DNA from: Macrosoma leucophasiata
Lineage: Eukaryota; Arthropoda; Insecta; Lepidoptera; Hedylidae
NCBI GenBank assembly: GCA_036365455.1
Contig: JAWQUS010000025.1
Location: 22,604,001 to 22,668,000 of the forward strand
Length of the DNA stretch: 64,000 nt
Reading direction: 5' to 3'
This document shows, in pieces, positions 1-10,515 of this stretch. The position numbers and the translations under genes are program-made. The notes below the pieces were generated by a model. That model was not told where the DNA came from. It saw only the letters and a program-made list of their open reading frames with translations, and did no database searches. The stretch's first letter is position 1, and every line of letters starts with the position of its first letter.

Positions 1-530
1 CAAATTATGGACAATCTGTCTGAATAAATAATTGCATTATTACATTAAAAAAATCTTTAACATTTGACGATAGGAATCCATCGCTAGAACTCTACCACCA
101 GTTAATGTAAATAAAGTTGGATGCGATTTTCATAATTACTTAGGAAGTAATATCTCGTTTCAATTCAATAATGTAGATATACGCCATTTGGCTCTCATAT
201 AATTTTTTTCGTCGTTAAACTGTTGGGTCAAGTGTATTTGGGTCAAACACTTGTTTTTTAGGGTTCCGTAGCCAAATGACAAGAAATGCAAAACCTTTAT
301 AGATTTGTCATGTCTGGCCATCTGTTCGTATGTATGTCACGTAGCCGTACCTGAACTTTTGGCTAAAACCGTTGGCCAAATTCATCAAAATATTCAACGA
401 TTTTGACAACTAATAATATCAATCGTTTACTTGTCTTGACGGACTTTGTACCGCTCTAAAGTTATTATTTCTGTTAATTATACTATTTTTTTTAATATTT
501 ATTTTGTTTTAATAGTTATTCTGTTTTTGC
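1..530. other. AT-rich intergenic sequence
   Basis: No gene is visible. About 258-350 contains a stretch beginning GGGTTCCGTAGCC that resembles a dispersed insect repeat; the same GGGTTCCGTA word recurs inside the Helitron-like element at 18097-18776. The rest is AT-rich with no long open frame. Confidence 0.5.
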
Positions 531-762
531 TGGTATAGCCGTATTAATTTTCAGCACTATCGTGTTTCGATCAGGTGATAATGTACGGCCCTGTAATTTC
601 CGACATAGAGGCATAACACCTAATGCCTCAGGAGTGGCAGCGCATCTGCATTTTGACCTCTGGTCATTGTGTGGGTGTCTATAGGCTGCGGTCATCACTT
701 AACATCAATCTAAACTACATTCTTGGTTGCCACTTTTATTCCATAGAAAAAAAAAAACTGAT
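531..762 (+). repeat. SINE-A copy, 5' truncated, polyA tail
   Basis: A diverged copy of the most abundant repeat in the window. It lacks the GGTGGTAGAGCTCC head, keeps the CAGCACTATCGTGTTTCG core, GTAATTTCCG and GCATCTGCATTTTGACC, and ends in a run of A at about 751-759. The tail places the retroposon on the plus strand. Confidence 0.8.
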
Positions 763-2360
763 CAAAACTACCCAGTCCATAACCGCGTGGTTGCCTGAAC
801 GTCTTAAGCTATGCATTTTGACTAAGGAATTTGTTGTTAGAAAATTGTTATTGCTTTTAGAGTTAACGGTGAACACATATATAAATACTCAATCAGGGAT
901 GAAAATAGACCATGTTATTATGTGATTTTCAATTTATCGCAAGTTGAAATCGATTAAGAGCGTAGGCGTCTAATTGCGTAGAAGAACTAAGTATCTATTA
1001 GAAACAGTTTAAACGGAATTAAAAGAAGTAAATATGCTAATTACGATGCTACACTGTCACGCACATCAGCGAGACGATCCTCATTTTACAAAATACTTAA
1101 ACACCAAAAAATGTACTTTACATATTGCCTACACCGTGTAATAATGGATATATTATTTGGATAATGGATAATTTTAGTGGCACAAGTGTGAGTGGATATA
1201 CTCAAGACAGATCCTATCAAAGACATTTTCATGTAAAATGTGGCCGAGAAATCGAGGGTAACATTCTCTATAAAGAAAACCCCCTGTATAAATAAAGAGA
1301 AGGAAAAAATGTAAAAAAGATTATATGGCTCGCAATGTCAGAAAGTTATCAGATCTCAAGTAGTGCCAAGTTTCTAACTCTCTTTTAGAAGAGAAGTCTC
1401 TAACTCTTCACGCTTTAACTCAACTAGTCCCATAGATTTATAATAAATCTATGACTAATCCTAACTACACAAACTCTACATCTCAGTCAACATTTTTAAA
1501 AAGTTAGATGGTAGTTTAAAAGGCAATTATTTAAAATTTACTTATTATCAATTTGGACCGAACGCTCGTTGTTAGTGTCATGTTAAAAATAATCGGCCGT
1601 TTACGAGGCGGACTCGCGCGTACAGGATTTCGTACAATTAAGAGATTTTCCGTGTAACCTTAAATTGTTTAGACCTCTTAAAGGTTTTCCTGTAATCTAT
1701 ACGTGAAATATTATATTCCATACCTATTTTTTTTTAAGCTTAGTAGTATTAGAAATAAGGAGGAAGAGAAAATCGTCGTTTTACACCTATTTTCGAAAAT
1801 AACTATAGAATTATTTATATTAAAAATTATGTTTGAGATCTTCAAAATAAAACCTTTTTAATAATGATTGGCGAGTTCTTACATTGAGAAGCTGTGTTGT
1901 GTGGTCGATGCATTGATACAATCATCGATGACAGAACACAGCTATGATACGATACAACTGGGAGGAGGTAAGTGACTGAAAGTCTCAAAATGATAGATTA
2001 TGCGAATGAAGTCGCAGAGCGTTCGGATCGCAAAGTAATAAATTCTGACAGTAGATTGGCTACTAACCTACTTTCATTTCCAGCGCTGTGAAGAGAGATA
2101 TCGCTGATGAAAAATGAATTTTCAATATACGAAAACATACCGCATCATCTCTTTTCAGCTTTATCAAATTTGAGTACCGGTAAGCAAAAAATTTGTTGCA
2201 CAATTTGAAAATAAAATTTCTCCGATGGCTTCGTATTAGGTATAGACTTAGAATTTTCACATCTTGTTTTACCATTTAGACTTGTAAGGTCTAAGTCTAA
2301 ACAGACGTTATTAGATTTCTAAATGCGGAAACATGTAAATGGTTGTTAGTTTATAAGTTT
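763..2360. other. Intergenic sequence without recognisable features
   Basis: AT-rich sequence with stops in all frames. No splice-supported exon and no repeat shared with the rest of the window was recognised. Confidence 0.5.
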
Positions 2361-2670
2361 GACTGCTCAGTAGCGTAGTGGTAGCAGGCCACTACTATTA
2401 CGCTGGAGGTCCTGGGTTCGATTCCCGGGTCGGAGATAACGGTTTAAAATCCTTTATCTCTGCTTCTATTGGGATTTTTCCATTTTCTGGAAATTTCCCA
2501 GTACCCCGGAGTTTGGTAATGTGCCCGGAGATGGCAACAGGTTCGCCACCTGTTACATGGGCCAAAAACGTAACCGGCGAATCGTGGGTGTTTGCATGTA
2601 TGATTAAATGCATGCATTTACCTCTGCCTACCCCTTCGGGAATTACAGGCGTGAAGTTACGTTTTATAAC
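2361..2670 (+). repeat. SINE-C, tRNA-derived SINE
   Basis: The first 75 bases look like a tRNA: an A-box-like TAGCGTAGTGGTAGCAGG and a perfect B box GGTTCGATTCC at about 2415-2425. A non-tRNA body follows (CCCCGGAGTTTGGTAATGTG, GTAACCGGCGAATCGTGGG) and ends near GGCGTGAAGTTACG. A reverse-strand copy is split between 32251-32438 and 38770-39063. Internal pol III promoters of this type drive SINE transcription. This is not a functional tRNA gene. Confidence 0.85.
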
Positions 2671-3440
2671 TTTTTTTCCATATTGTTAAATCGACTAATT
2701 GTTTTCTGAAATATTAATTTAAAAAAAAACTAGTATACGCGTTTACGTTATCACCGATTTTTGTCGAAATATTTTATTAGAGGTACCTACGCTAGCGATG
2801 TTCAATTGATACAGTATTGGAGATAAATGTGATGTAGATCGGATGCGGCAGTCGACTTATGATATTATACGCCATAGCGGTTAAGTTGGATGCTGGTTCC
2901 TATCTAAAAATCAAACATATTATCTATAAGTACTTGTATTCGTGATGTCTTCGTGAATGTGCTTGCAAATCAGAGGCACAGATAGCGTTGGCGCCGTTGG
3001 CACGTACTCAGCAAACTTGCAAACAATAGGACGTGACCGGATTGCCGTATGATGTGAACAGTACGGTAACACAGAATATTTCTTATTCATAAGTTCCGTA
3101 GGTGATTTTTTTTGGCATAGTCCAAAATTAGACAAAGCTTACGACAGCAAAAAAATAATGGTCACACTGGTCGGTAGGATGATTATGAAACCATCGAAAC
3201 CGTTATTAGATCATTCATTAGGGCGGATTTTTGCTTAGTTTAGCCACAAAAAATGAGAATCCAGCAGACGTTGTCCTGCCCGGAAATGCCCGGAATATGC
3301 CGATAGCAGTGCCACCTACCAAGCCTAAATGTTAATCATTTGCGTTAATTAAATTTACATTAAATTGTTTTCTGCTCGAAAGTGCCTTCTATTTATTTAT
3401 TAGCTAGAGTGGTATTTTACTAATCTATACAGAGTGCAAA
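2671..3440. other. Intergenic sequence without recognisable features
   Basis: AT-rich; short open frames only, none with recognisable protein similarity. Confidence 0.45.
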
Positions 3441-3443
3441 ATA

Positions 3444-3985
3444 ATGAAGAAATCATATTTAAGGGACTTTAAAAATGTTATACTGCGTTACATTGTCTCG
3501 TCCAATTCACCGCAGTGTCTGAAGAAGAAGGTCTTTGACCAATGTGTGTTGCCAGTGATGACATACGGAACTGAAACGTGGTCGCTCACTATGGGCCTCA
3601 TAAGAAGGCTCAAGGTCACTCAGAGAGCAATGGAGAGGGCTATGCTCGGAGTTTCTCTGCGAGATCGAATCAGAAACCAGGAGATCCGCATGAGAACCAA
3701 AGTAACCGACATAGCCCACCGAATAGCGAAACTCAAGTGGCAGTGGGCAGGGCACATAGCTCGCAGAACTGACGGCCGTTGGGGCTGAAGAGTTCTGGAG
3801 TGGCGACCACGTACCGGAAGACGAAGCGTAGGCAGGCTCCCCACGAGGTGGACCGACGACCTGGTGAAGGTCGCGGGCAATCGCTGGATGAGGGCGGCCC
3901 GGGACCGTTCGTTGTGGCATTCTTTGGGGGAGGCCTTTGTTCAGCAGTGGACGTCTTTTGGCTGGAATGATGATGATGATGAAAA
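3444..3985 (+). pseudogene. RTE-clade LINE, 5'-truncated 3' end of the reverse transcriptase ORF
   Basis: The frame encodes the C-terminal end of an RTE-type reverse transcriptase. Recognisable parts are KVFDQCVLPVMTYGTETWSL, QRAMERAMLGVSLRDR and KWQWAGHIARRTDGRWG. A TGA at about 3786-3788 interrupts the frame, and the same frame then continues with VLEWRPRTGRRSVGR, RWTDDLVKVAGNRWMRAARDR and FVQQWTSFG. A GAT microsatellite tail follows (3967-3982), typical of RTE 3' ends. The endonuclease and the reverse transcriptase catalytic core are absent, so this is a dead-on-arrival 5'-truncated insertion. A more decayed copy of the same 3' end is at 52525-52910. Confidence 0.85.
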
Positions 3986-5163
3986 ATGTTATCTAGAATG
4001 AAATGGCAAACTATCGATTTCCACAGCGTTCAGCGTTTTTTTTATTCTATACTATGTTGCTTTTCTTTTTTTACACGTTGTGTGTATCTATTTAAATGGC
4101 CGTACATTAGATATCTCTATTTTTTTGGTCGCTAAATAGCTTTGGGATCCTAGACTTAAGTTTTAAGTTTCCGTTTTATGTTGATATCACTATGTAATAA
4201 AAAGTATGACATGAATGTATCTACACGGCAGGTCTTTTACGATTACGGGGTAGTCAATGAGCGCGGAGTGCCAAATATCAGGTTCTTACATACATCCTGT
4301 GCTTCTCTACTTTCATCATTGTCTTCAAGCGAGTGAGAAATGTATGGTATGTTTACATTAAAATATATTATATTTGTATGCAGATAAATACATTAATATG
4401 AACACGGTGCAATGACAACTACATCTATTTAATCGGTTAACAAGATGTCTGCGGAACCCTGTATTTAAAACATATGTGTGACATCATTTAGAGGTTGTAA
4501 ACGATATGCAAAACGCAAATGTAATTGTTTTATGACTAGTTTGGCACTCTCTTTTTTTTGTTCATTGAATACTAATTTGAAAAGACAATCGAAATAAATT
4601 TGGCTTACTGGCAACCCCCATATTATTAAGGCAGTAGGTTGAAACCGACTTAGATCCGTGCATATATTTATATTATTTAATGTGTCTCCACGCCAAGTCG
4701 ATTGTAGGTATATGTAAAAGAAATAAAGAAAAGGCGTTTATTTGGCACATGGCCGAAAACGCACAAAAACAAAAACGATCAGGTTGAAAAGGATAGGATA
4801 GCGAACAGATTATTAGGATTGTCTTTACAAACCCACGTGCTTCTTTTACCTATATTCATTACTGCATCAGTAAGGATGGGTTGGGCGGAACGACTCCTGA
4901 TAAAACTACCGCTACTGCACCGCAACGCATTTTCGCGGTAGTGACGTATTCTCCCCTTAATACGTATAACACTGGTAAGAGCATTTGATTAAGGCTTTGT
5001 CCGGCAATGGACGTCTTCGCTGCAGTGCACTCTCTTGAGCGGAGTTGTCGTAGTACGAAGTAGCTAAGAACGAGCTCCTCTCAGCATCGTATACAGGTTT
5101 TTTAGCCACCAACTGACTTTTTGTCTGGGTAGAGATAAACAAATGTTATTGGTGTATGTTAAT
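3986..5163. other. Intergenic sequence with a small RTE 3'-end remnant
   Basis: Mostly unassigned. At 4995-5022, GGCTTTGTCCGGCAATGGACG resembles the 3' end of the RTE elements (compare GGCCTTTGTTCAGCAGTGGA at 3932 and, on the minus strand, near 56110). No gene is seen. Confidence 0.4.
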
Positions 5164-5419
5164 GTTACTGGTGGTAGAGCTCCAGTGACGGAGCTCGCGG
5201 GCCTAGGCACCACCGCATTAATTAATATACTTGCCGCCAAATGGTAGTGTTGTTCAGCACTATCGTGTTCCGGTCAGGTGGTAATGTACGAACCTGTAAT
5301 TTCCGGCACAGAGGCATAACACCTTACGCCTCAGGAGTGGTAACGCATCTGCATTTTGGCCTTGGTCTTTGTGTGGGTGTCTATAGGCTGCAGTCATTAC
5401 TTAACATCAATGTGAATTG

Positions 5420-5686
5420 TTTTATATTATTTCGCATTAACACATGCTTGTGAAATATATTTTATTTTTAAAGAAAAATGGAAAGAAAAATTTTTGACTT
5501 CAGGCGAGACTCGAACTCGCGACCTACTGGGAATCTAGTCCAGCCGCAGAAGGAAAGATTTGACAAATCGGGCAGGGCTTCAGTAGCTCAATTGGAAGAG
5601 CGGCTGGACTAGATTCCCAGTAGGTCGCGAGTTCGAGTCTCGCCTGAAGTCAAATTTTTCTTTCCATTTTTCTTTAAAAATAAAAT
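5420..5686. mobile_element. Foldback insertion carrying a tRNA-like sequence
   Basis: A 267-bp insertion in SINE-A, flanked by a perfect 14-bp direct repeat. Two arms (5457-5547 and 5600-5688) are reverse complements apart from small length differences. The right arm contains the 3' two thirds of a tRNA-like sequence and the left arm its inverted copy. The loop (5548-5599) holds the acceptor and D-arm part of the tRNA-like copy. The long target duplication suggests insertion by a LINE- or Penelope-type target-primed process rather than by a cut-and-paste transposase. Confidence 0.75.
5577..5651 (+). tRNA. tRNA-like sequence, anticodon loop CTAGATT (AGA at 34-36)
   Basis: It folds as a cloverleaf by eye. 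The acceptor GCTTCAG pairs with CTGAAGT. The D arm is GCTC..GAGC. The anticodon stem CTGGA/CCCAG has one mismatch around loop CTAGATT. The T arm GCGAG-TTCGAGT-CTCGC is perfect, and the B box reads AGTTCGAGTCT. Reading 34-36 gives AGA (serine), but the short variable region is not that of a serine tRNA. It sits inside a foldback insertion and is more likely a retroposed tRNA-like head than a working gene. Confidence 0.4.
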
Positions 5687-5739
5687 ATCAATGTGAATTG
5701 CATGCTTGTTTACCACATACGTTACATAAAAAAATATAT

Positions 5740-5971
5740 ATTGTTTTATCTCTGGTTAGAGGGAGCTTGACCCATCTGTGGGCAGGACAGGCTTTATCAG
5801 GATAAACAATAAGTAACATTTCTCAGACATCTCAGTTCTCAGAGCTAACGAAGAAATCAGCCTTAGAGTTCCTATAGACGAGCTCGAGAGCGTAGACACC
5901 ATTCCCTCAAACTTTGTCGCTCCACAAAGTGTGTTCCTTCGTGTTTCGTTTAAAAGAAAAGTTATAGCAGT
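5740..5971. other. Unassigned sequence between two SINE-A copies
   Basis: About 220 bases with a minus-strand open frame of some 60 codons. I do not recognise a domain. It may be a fragment of a retrotransposon or a processed sequence, because it abuts the polyT end of a minus-strand SINE-A. Confidence 0.3.
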
Positions 5972-6256
5972 AACATTTTTTTTTGTTTTTATGTCATGAA
6001 AGTGCCAAACAAGCATGCTATTCACATTGATGTTAAGTGATGACAGCAGCCTATAGACACCCACACAAAGACCAAGGCCAAAATGCAGATGCGTTACCAC
6101 TCCTGAGGCCTAAGGTGTTATGCCTCTGTTCCGGAAATTACAGGGCCGTACATTACGATAGTGCTGAACACTACCATTTAGCGGCAAGTATATTAGGTAA
6201 TGCGGTGGTGACTACTCCCGCGAGCTCCGTCATTGGTGAACTCTACCACCAGTGAA
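5972..6256 (-). repeat. SINE-A copy
   Basis: Minus-strand copy: polyT-rich start at 5975-5992, GCAGATGCGTTACCACTCC, GTAATGCGGTGGTG, and CTCTACCACCAGTG at 6241-6254, which is the reverse of the head. The first part is more diverged than usual. Confidence 0.85.
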
Positions 6257-6454
6257 AAACATAAAAGTATACCTAGCTCACATACAAATCTTAGCTTAAC
6301 TCTTAGTTACATTTCTACCTCCTTCTGTATATCTATGACGTCACAGTGTTATGCAAACATTAAGCAGACAACATCGGCGTTTGCTTTGTATATTTTAGGT
6401 AAGTTTCATAATGATTTGTGTATTCGCGTGCGGTGTCATGTTAATTGATTGCCT

Positions 6455-6815
6455 TGAAGCGCGCATGGCCCAGCGGCTGGTGTAGATCGGAAGCGATCTG
6501 ATCGGTTAAGCACTACGGGCGCGGTCGGGTAGTGTGATGGGTGACAATTAAATGCGCGTTTCCGTGCTTCGGAGGGCACGTTAAGCCGTCGGTCTCGGTT
6601 GCTATCGATGGATAGCAGTCGTTAAACCTTGTCGGAGGCCTTATGGGCGGTTTGAAAACATCCGACAGTGGGTTGGCCACTAACCCACCCACCTCCACCA
6701 ATCCGCATTGGAGCAGCGTGGTGGAGTAAGCTCCAGGCCTCCCCCAAACAGGGGAGAGACTCATGCCCAGCAGTGGGACGTATAATGGGTTGCCATTATT
6801 ATTATTATTATACAT
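6455..6815 (+). repeat. SINE-5S: 5S rRNA-derived SINE with (ATT)n tail
   Basis: The head matches the 5S rRNA gene in order: GATCGGTTAAGCAC, GGGCGCGGTCGGGTAGTG and GATGGGTGAC correspond to the internal promoter half of 5S rRNA. The body runs through GGTTGGCCACTAACCCACCC. The end, GGGGAGAGACTCATGCCCAG, GCAGTGGGACGTATAATGGG then (ATT)n at 6796-6811, is shared with tail-only fragments at 15862-15935 and 32761-32845. SINEs with 5S heads that borrow a LINE tail are an established class; this copy looks complete. Confidence 0.8.
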
Positions 6816-6959
6816 GTCAGCAGCTTTTAATACATATCTCAGTAATATGAATAATATTTTGCAATGTCTGATTCAATGGATCATTAATTTTATTGATCAT
6901 TCCGTAGGCTTTATGTAGCTAACTGTGGGTTCTGTATCAAATAAAATTATTGAACAAAA

Positions 6960-7055
6960 TTCAAAAAGGAATCGATAAAAGGTCTCAGGAATCGGCATGC
7001 ACGTATGAAGAGATTGAATGTAGAACCGGGATATCTGGCGGCCCACACTCTCTGC
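6960..7055 (+). pseudogene. 3' fragment of the LINE found at 22735-23547
   Basis: It matches the last codons of that LINE: AGGAATCGGCATGCACGTA, ATGAAGAGATTGAATG and AACCGGGATATCTGGCGGCC, CACTCTCTGCC. It is directly followed by a minus-strand SINE-A. Confidence 0.75.
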
Positions 7056-7271
7056 CTTTTTTTATGTAATGGAAGTGGCAAACAAGCATGCAGTTCACAT
7101 TGATGTTTAGTGATGACTGCAGCCTATAGACACCCACACAAAGACCAAGGCTTACCACTTCTGAGGCCTAAGGTGTTATGCCTCTGTGCCGGAAATTACA
7201 GGGCCGTACATTACCACCTGACCGGAACACGATTGTGTTGAATACTACCATTTAGCGGCAAGTACATTAGT
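7056..7271 (-). repeat. SINE-A copy, head truncated
   Basis: TTTTTTTATGTAATGGAAG at 7058 starts the inverted copy. It runs through GCCGTACATTACCACCTG to GCGGCAAGTACATTAG and stops there, where a second copy begins. Confidence 0.85.
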
Positions 7272-7538
7272 CTATAAGATGTTCATCACTTAACATCAAA
7301 GTGAACTGCATGCTTGCAGCCTGTAGACACCCACACAAGGACCGGAAGTCAAAATGCAGATGCGTTGCTACCCCTGAGACCTTAGTTTTTAAGTCTCTGT
7401 GATAGTTATGATGGAGCCATACATTACCATCTGACCGGAACACGATAGTGTTGAACACTACCAATTAGCGGCAGATAGATTAGGTAATGCGGTGATGCCT
7501 ACGCCCTCGAGCTCCTGCACTGGAAATCTACCACCAGT
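7272..7538 (-). repeat. SINE-A copy, diverged subfamily
   Basis: It lies next to the previous copy in the same orientation and ends in ATCTACCACCAGTAAG. It has the CTGTGATAGTTATGATGGAG variant also seen in the copies at 11696, 22322, 51703 and 54163, so it belongs to a second subfamily. Confidence 0.8.
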
Positions 7539-7954
7539 AAGAAAATATTACCTCCATATACTCTGCCAATACTGTAACTTCTATTGTGGATCGCGCTAAT
7601 ATCCATTGCAAACAATCTTTTGACCAAGCCGGGATTACTAGACGCATGATGACATAATTTTTTATCTAACTAAGACGCAACACATTCCCGCATTTAAATA
7701 TATCAATTAAAGAAATAATTCAATACAATTACAGTTTATTTATTCGCATTCTATTGATGGATAAGATTATGAAGATACTTTTCTAAGAATGTTACAAGTA
7801 CAATCAGAGATTTATTTGCCTCATAGTGGCGTGGCGCTTCTCAGTTATTTAGGGTTCACTATATAAAGAAATAAAAACGAATTTGTTGAACGCAATTTAT
7901 TAATTTTTATACTTTATTATAATCCTTAAGATGAGTTACACTCTGTATGATTAT
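7539..7954. other. Intergenic AT-rich sequence
   Basis: No gene or repeat recognised. Confidence 0.4.
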
Positions 7955-8159
7955 TTTATTTTTATTTATTTAAATTTAATGCACACAAAAGGTACATAAG
8001 GTGGACTTAATGCTACAAGGCATTATCAACCAGCCAACCTTTGGGTTGAGTTGAAAACGTAAGATAGGTGCTGATAAAAAGAAATGTAGTAATACGAAAC
8101 TACATTTGATATTTATACATACAGCGTGCTATAAATATAAGAATATAGCAATCATACAA

Positions 8160-8216
8160 AACACACATACATACATACAAAATAAAAATATACGTACATA
8201 TAAAATATGATGAGAA

Positions 8217-8256
<40 letters not shown>

Positions 8257-8275
8257 AATATATAAATATAATGTA
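8160..8275. repeat. AT/ACAT microsatellite in the LINE 3' region
   Basis: (ACAT)n at 8163-8180 and an almost pure (AT)n/(TATA)n run at 8218-8262 lie between the LINE stop codon and its conserved 3' end. Confidence 0.85.
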
Positions 8276-8317
8276 CAAGTCTTAAGAATGAAACGAGAAT
8301 AAACAATACATACATTA

Positions 8318-10453
8318 TTAAGAGGATTTTAAGAAAAGGCTGCGAAGCTTATTTTTGAATGATGATTTACTCGGAGCTTTTTTAATGTCAATAGGCAGCG
8401 TGTTCCAGAGCCTGATTGCAGTAACAACGAAGGAGTTAGACATAAACCCAGTACGATGGGGAGGAACTTGAAGTATAAGATTGAGTGATGAACGAAGATC
8501 AATTAAGTGAGTAGAACCGAGAAGTTTAAAATGACATTTGAGATAAGAAGGAGATAAAGGATCGTTAAGAATGGAAAATAATAAACAAAGAATTCTAATG
8601 TTTCTTCTGTGACGGATGGGAAGCCACTTAAGCCTAGAGCGGTGAGCGGAAATATGATCAAATTTACGGAGACCGAAGATGAATCTAATGCAGTTATTGA
8701 GAATACGATCCAGTTTCAATAGAAGATCTTGAGAAAGGTCGGAATAACAAACATCGGCGTAATCAAGAGCTGGAAAAATAAGTGATTGAACCAGAAGCAG
8801 TTTGGTCTTCGAAGGTAGAAAGTTCTTGAACCTATAAAGGGAGCGAAGCGTAGCTATGGTATTTTTGCAAACATTAGTAATTTGAGTATTCCAGCTACGA
8901 GTTGCGTCCAGGTGTAACCCCAAGTCCTTGACGTCGCGAGATACTGGAATTGGAATATTATTAAACAATATGGGAGGTAAGCTATTTAAATCTAATTTAT
9001 TTAGGAAATATGGACTGCCTAAAATACAAGCCTGACATTTATTGATGTTAACAGATATGCCAAAGTTTTGAGACCATACGGATAATGCATTAAGATTTTC
9101 GTTAAGTAGAGATATGGCACTATCCGTATTTTCCCAGTCGGCTTGAGTATATAATTGAAGATCATCCGCGTATAAATGGTAAGAGCACTTCAGAATGTGA
9201 GTGATGGAATTAATAAAAAGTGAAAAAAATAATGGAGAAAGGATGCCGCCTTGTGGTACGCCAGAGAACAGTTCATACCAATCGGAAAGTTCCCGATCGA
9301 CGCGAACTGCCTGATGGCGACCACGAAGATAAGAGGAGAACCACTTCTGTACTAATGGCGAGGTTCCAAGTTTTCCAAGAACGGTAACAAGTATATCGTA
9401 GTCAACGGAATTGAACGCATTTGAGAAATCTATAAGAACTAAAACAGTCAGTTTGGAATGTTCCATACCCAATCTGACATCTTCAATAACTTTAAGCAGG
9501 GCAGTGGCTGTGCTATGACCGACTCTAAAGCCAGATTGTAGTGGGGAAAGAAGGTCATACCTGTGAACGTGAGTGCTTAATTGTGAGTGAACTACTGTTT
9601 CTAAAATCTTCGAAAGGAAAGGTAAAACAGAAATTGGTCTAAAATGGTAGACTAGACTAGGACTTGAAATTTTCGGAAGAGGGATAACAAAAGCTTTACG
9701 CCAAATAGCAGGAAAGGTCCCAGTATCCAACGAAAAGTTAATAATATGGGTTAAAATAGGGAGTAGAATATCAATTATGGGCAAAAGCATATTTCTACCC
9801 ACTTCATCGCAACCAACTGCTTTCGATTTTAGAGATTTGAAAATTTTGTTAACCTCGTCATCAGTTACAGAAGCGAAGGAGAAAACGTTGTCAGTGAGAT
9901 CAGGTATGGAAGTCAAATAATTGAGAGTAGCAAGTTTAGTACTATAGTCGAGAGGTAATGTTTTAGCGAAATGTTGATTGAGGTCATTTAGGGATAAATT
10001 TAAGTTAGAAATATTCAAGGATGATTTAGAGAAACCTATAGATTTAAGAAACTTCCATACATCAGCTGGCGAAGAATCTTTAACATTAGCATGAAAATAA
10101 TGGCGTTTTGTTGCTCTTACCATTTGATTGCATCGATTTCTTGCTCGCTTATATAAGTCCCAATTCCCAACGCAGCGCTCCCTTTTATAGACCCGAAAAG
10201 CCTTATCCCTACGAGACATGGCCATCCGCACTCCCCTAGTAATCCAGGGAGCTGGAGGGCGTTTAACACGAACAGAATGAAGAGGGGCGTGAGTATCATA
10301 TAAACCTAAAATAGTGTTATTTAAAAATGACACTTTTTCATCTACAGTGGCCGCTTCTTCAACCTGACACCAATTTACCAACAAGGCATCCTCTCTCAAT
10401 TTGTCAAAATCAATTTTTGCAAAATTACGCATAACAATTATGGATGGCTTCAT
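8318..10453 (-). CDS. LINE ORF2 remnant: reverse transcriptase (711 residues)
   Basis: An uninterrupted 711-codon frame encoding a non-LTR reverse transcriptase. Motifs in order: YHFRPISVLPFLSKILE near residue 265, SGFRVGHSTATALLKV, FSNAFNSVDYD near 340 (the first catalytic Asp is replaced: usual DFSKAFD, here IDFSNAFN, which keeps an Asp before FSN), GVPQGGILSPLFFSLFIN near 400, and YADDLQLY near 425. The C-terminal third (RLKWLPIRHRRNIRILCLLF, FVVTAIRLWNTLP) is typical of CR1/L2/Jockey-group proteins. The N-terminal apurinic endonuclease is absent. The open frame suggests a fairly recent insertion, but the truncated element cannot move on its own. Confidence 0.9.
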   Translation of the reverse strand: MKPSIIVMRNFAKIDFDKLREDALLVNWCQVEEAATVDEKVSFLNNTILGLYDTHAPLHSVRVKRPPAPWITRGVRMAMSRRDKAFRVYKRERCVGNWDLYKRARNRCNQMVRATKRHYFHANVKDSSPADVWKFLKSIGFSKSSLNISNLNLSLNDLNQHFAKTLPLDYSTKLATLNYLTSIPDLTDNVFSFASVTDDEVNKIFKSLKSKAVGCDEVGRNMLLPIIDILLPILTHIINFSLDTGTFPAIWRKAFVIPLPKISSPSLVYHFRPISVLPFLSKILETVVHSQLSTHVHRYDLLSPLQSGFRVGHSTATALLKVIEDVRLGMEHSKLTVLVLIDFSNAFNSVDYDILVTVLGKLGTSPLVQKWFSSYLRGRHQAVRVDRELSDWYELFSGVPQGGILSPLFFSLFINSITHILKCSYHLYADDLQLYTQADWENTDSAISLLNENLNALSVWSQNFGISVNINKCQACILGSPYFLNKLDLNSLPPILFNNIPIPVSRDVKDLGLHLDATRSWNTQITNVCKNTIATLRSLYRFKNFLPSKTKLLLVQSLIFPALDYADVCYSDLSQDLLLKLDRILNNCIRFIFGLRKFDHISAHRSRLKWLPIRHRRNIRILCLLFSILNDPLSPSYLKCHFKLLGSTHLIDLRSSLNLILQVPPHRTGFMSNSFVVTAIRLWNTLPIDIKKAPSKSSFKNKLRSLFLKSS

Positions 10454-10515
10454 TTTAGGCGCCTTAATTATCTGACTTGTGGCGAAAGCTATTCAACATT
10501 CGATCAATTTATGTA

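Larger units (their letters stand above)
5166..5735 (+). repeat. SINE-A copy interrupted by a palindromic insertion
   Basis: A nearly full-length SINE-A with head ACTGGTGGTAGAGCTCCAG at 5168 and tail CATACGTTACATAAAAAAA at about 5713-5731. It is interrupted after ATCAATGTGAATTG (5406-5419). The same 14 bases are repeated at 5687-5700, where the SINE resumes with GCATGCTTGTTTACCAC. Confidence 0.9.
7955..10490 (-). mobile_element. CR1/Jockey-like LINE, 5' truncated
   Basis: It comprises the ORF at 8318-10453, a 3' untranslated region, and a conserved 3' end in which, on the minus strand, GCCTTGTAGCATTAAGTCC and TACCTTTTGTGTGCATTAAA precede an A-rich tail at about 7955-7985. Upstream of the ORF a stop appears at about 10490 and the endonuclease is missing, so the copy is truncated inside ORF2. 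The 5' end abuts a MITE-M1 copy (10516). Confidence 0.85.

Noticed and set aside
2364..2437. Possible tRNA gene
   Set aside because: It continues into the SINE-C body and recurs as part of a dispersed SINE; the acceptor stem is not closed.
2378..2689. 103-codon frame
   Set aside because: Lies entirely within SINE-C.
8100..8315. Tyr/Ile-rich 71-codon frame
   Set aside because: Translation of an AT microsatellite in the LINE 3' region.
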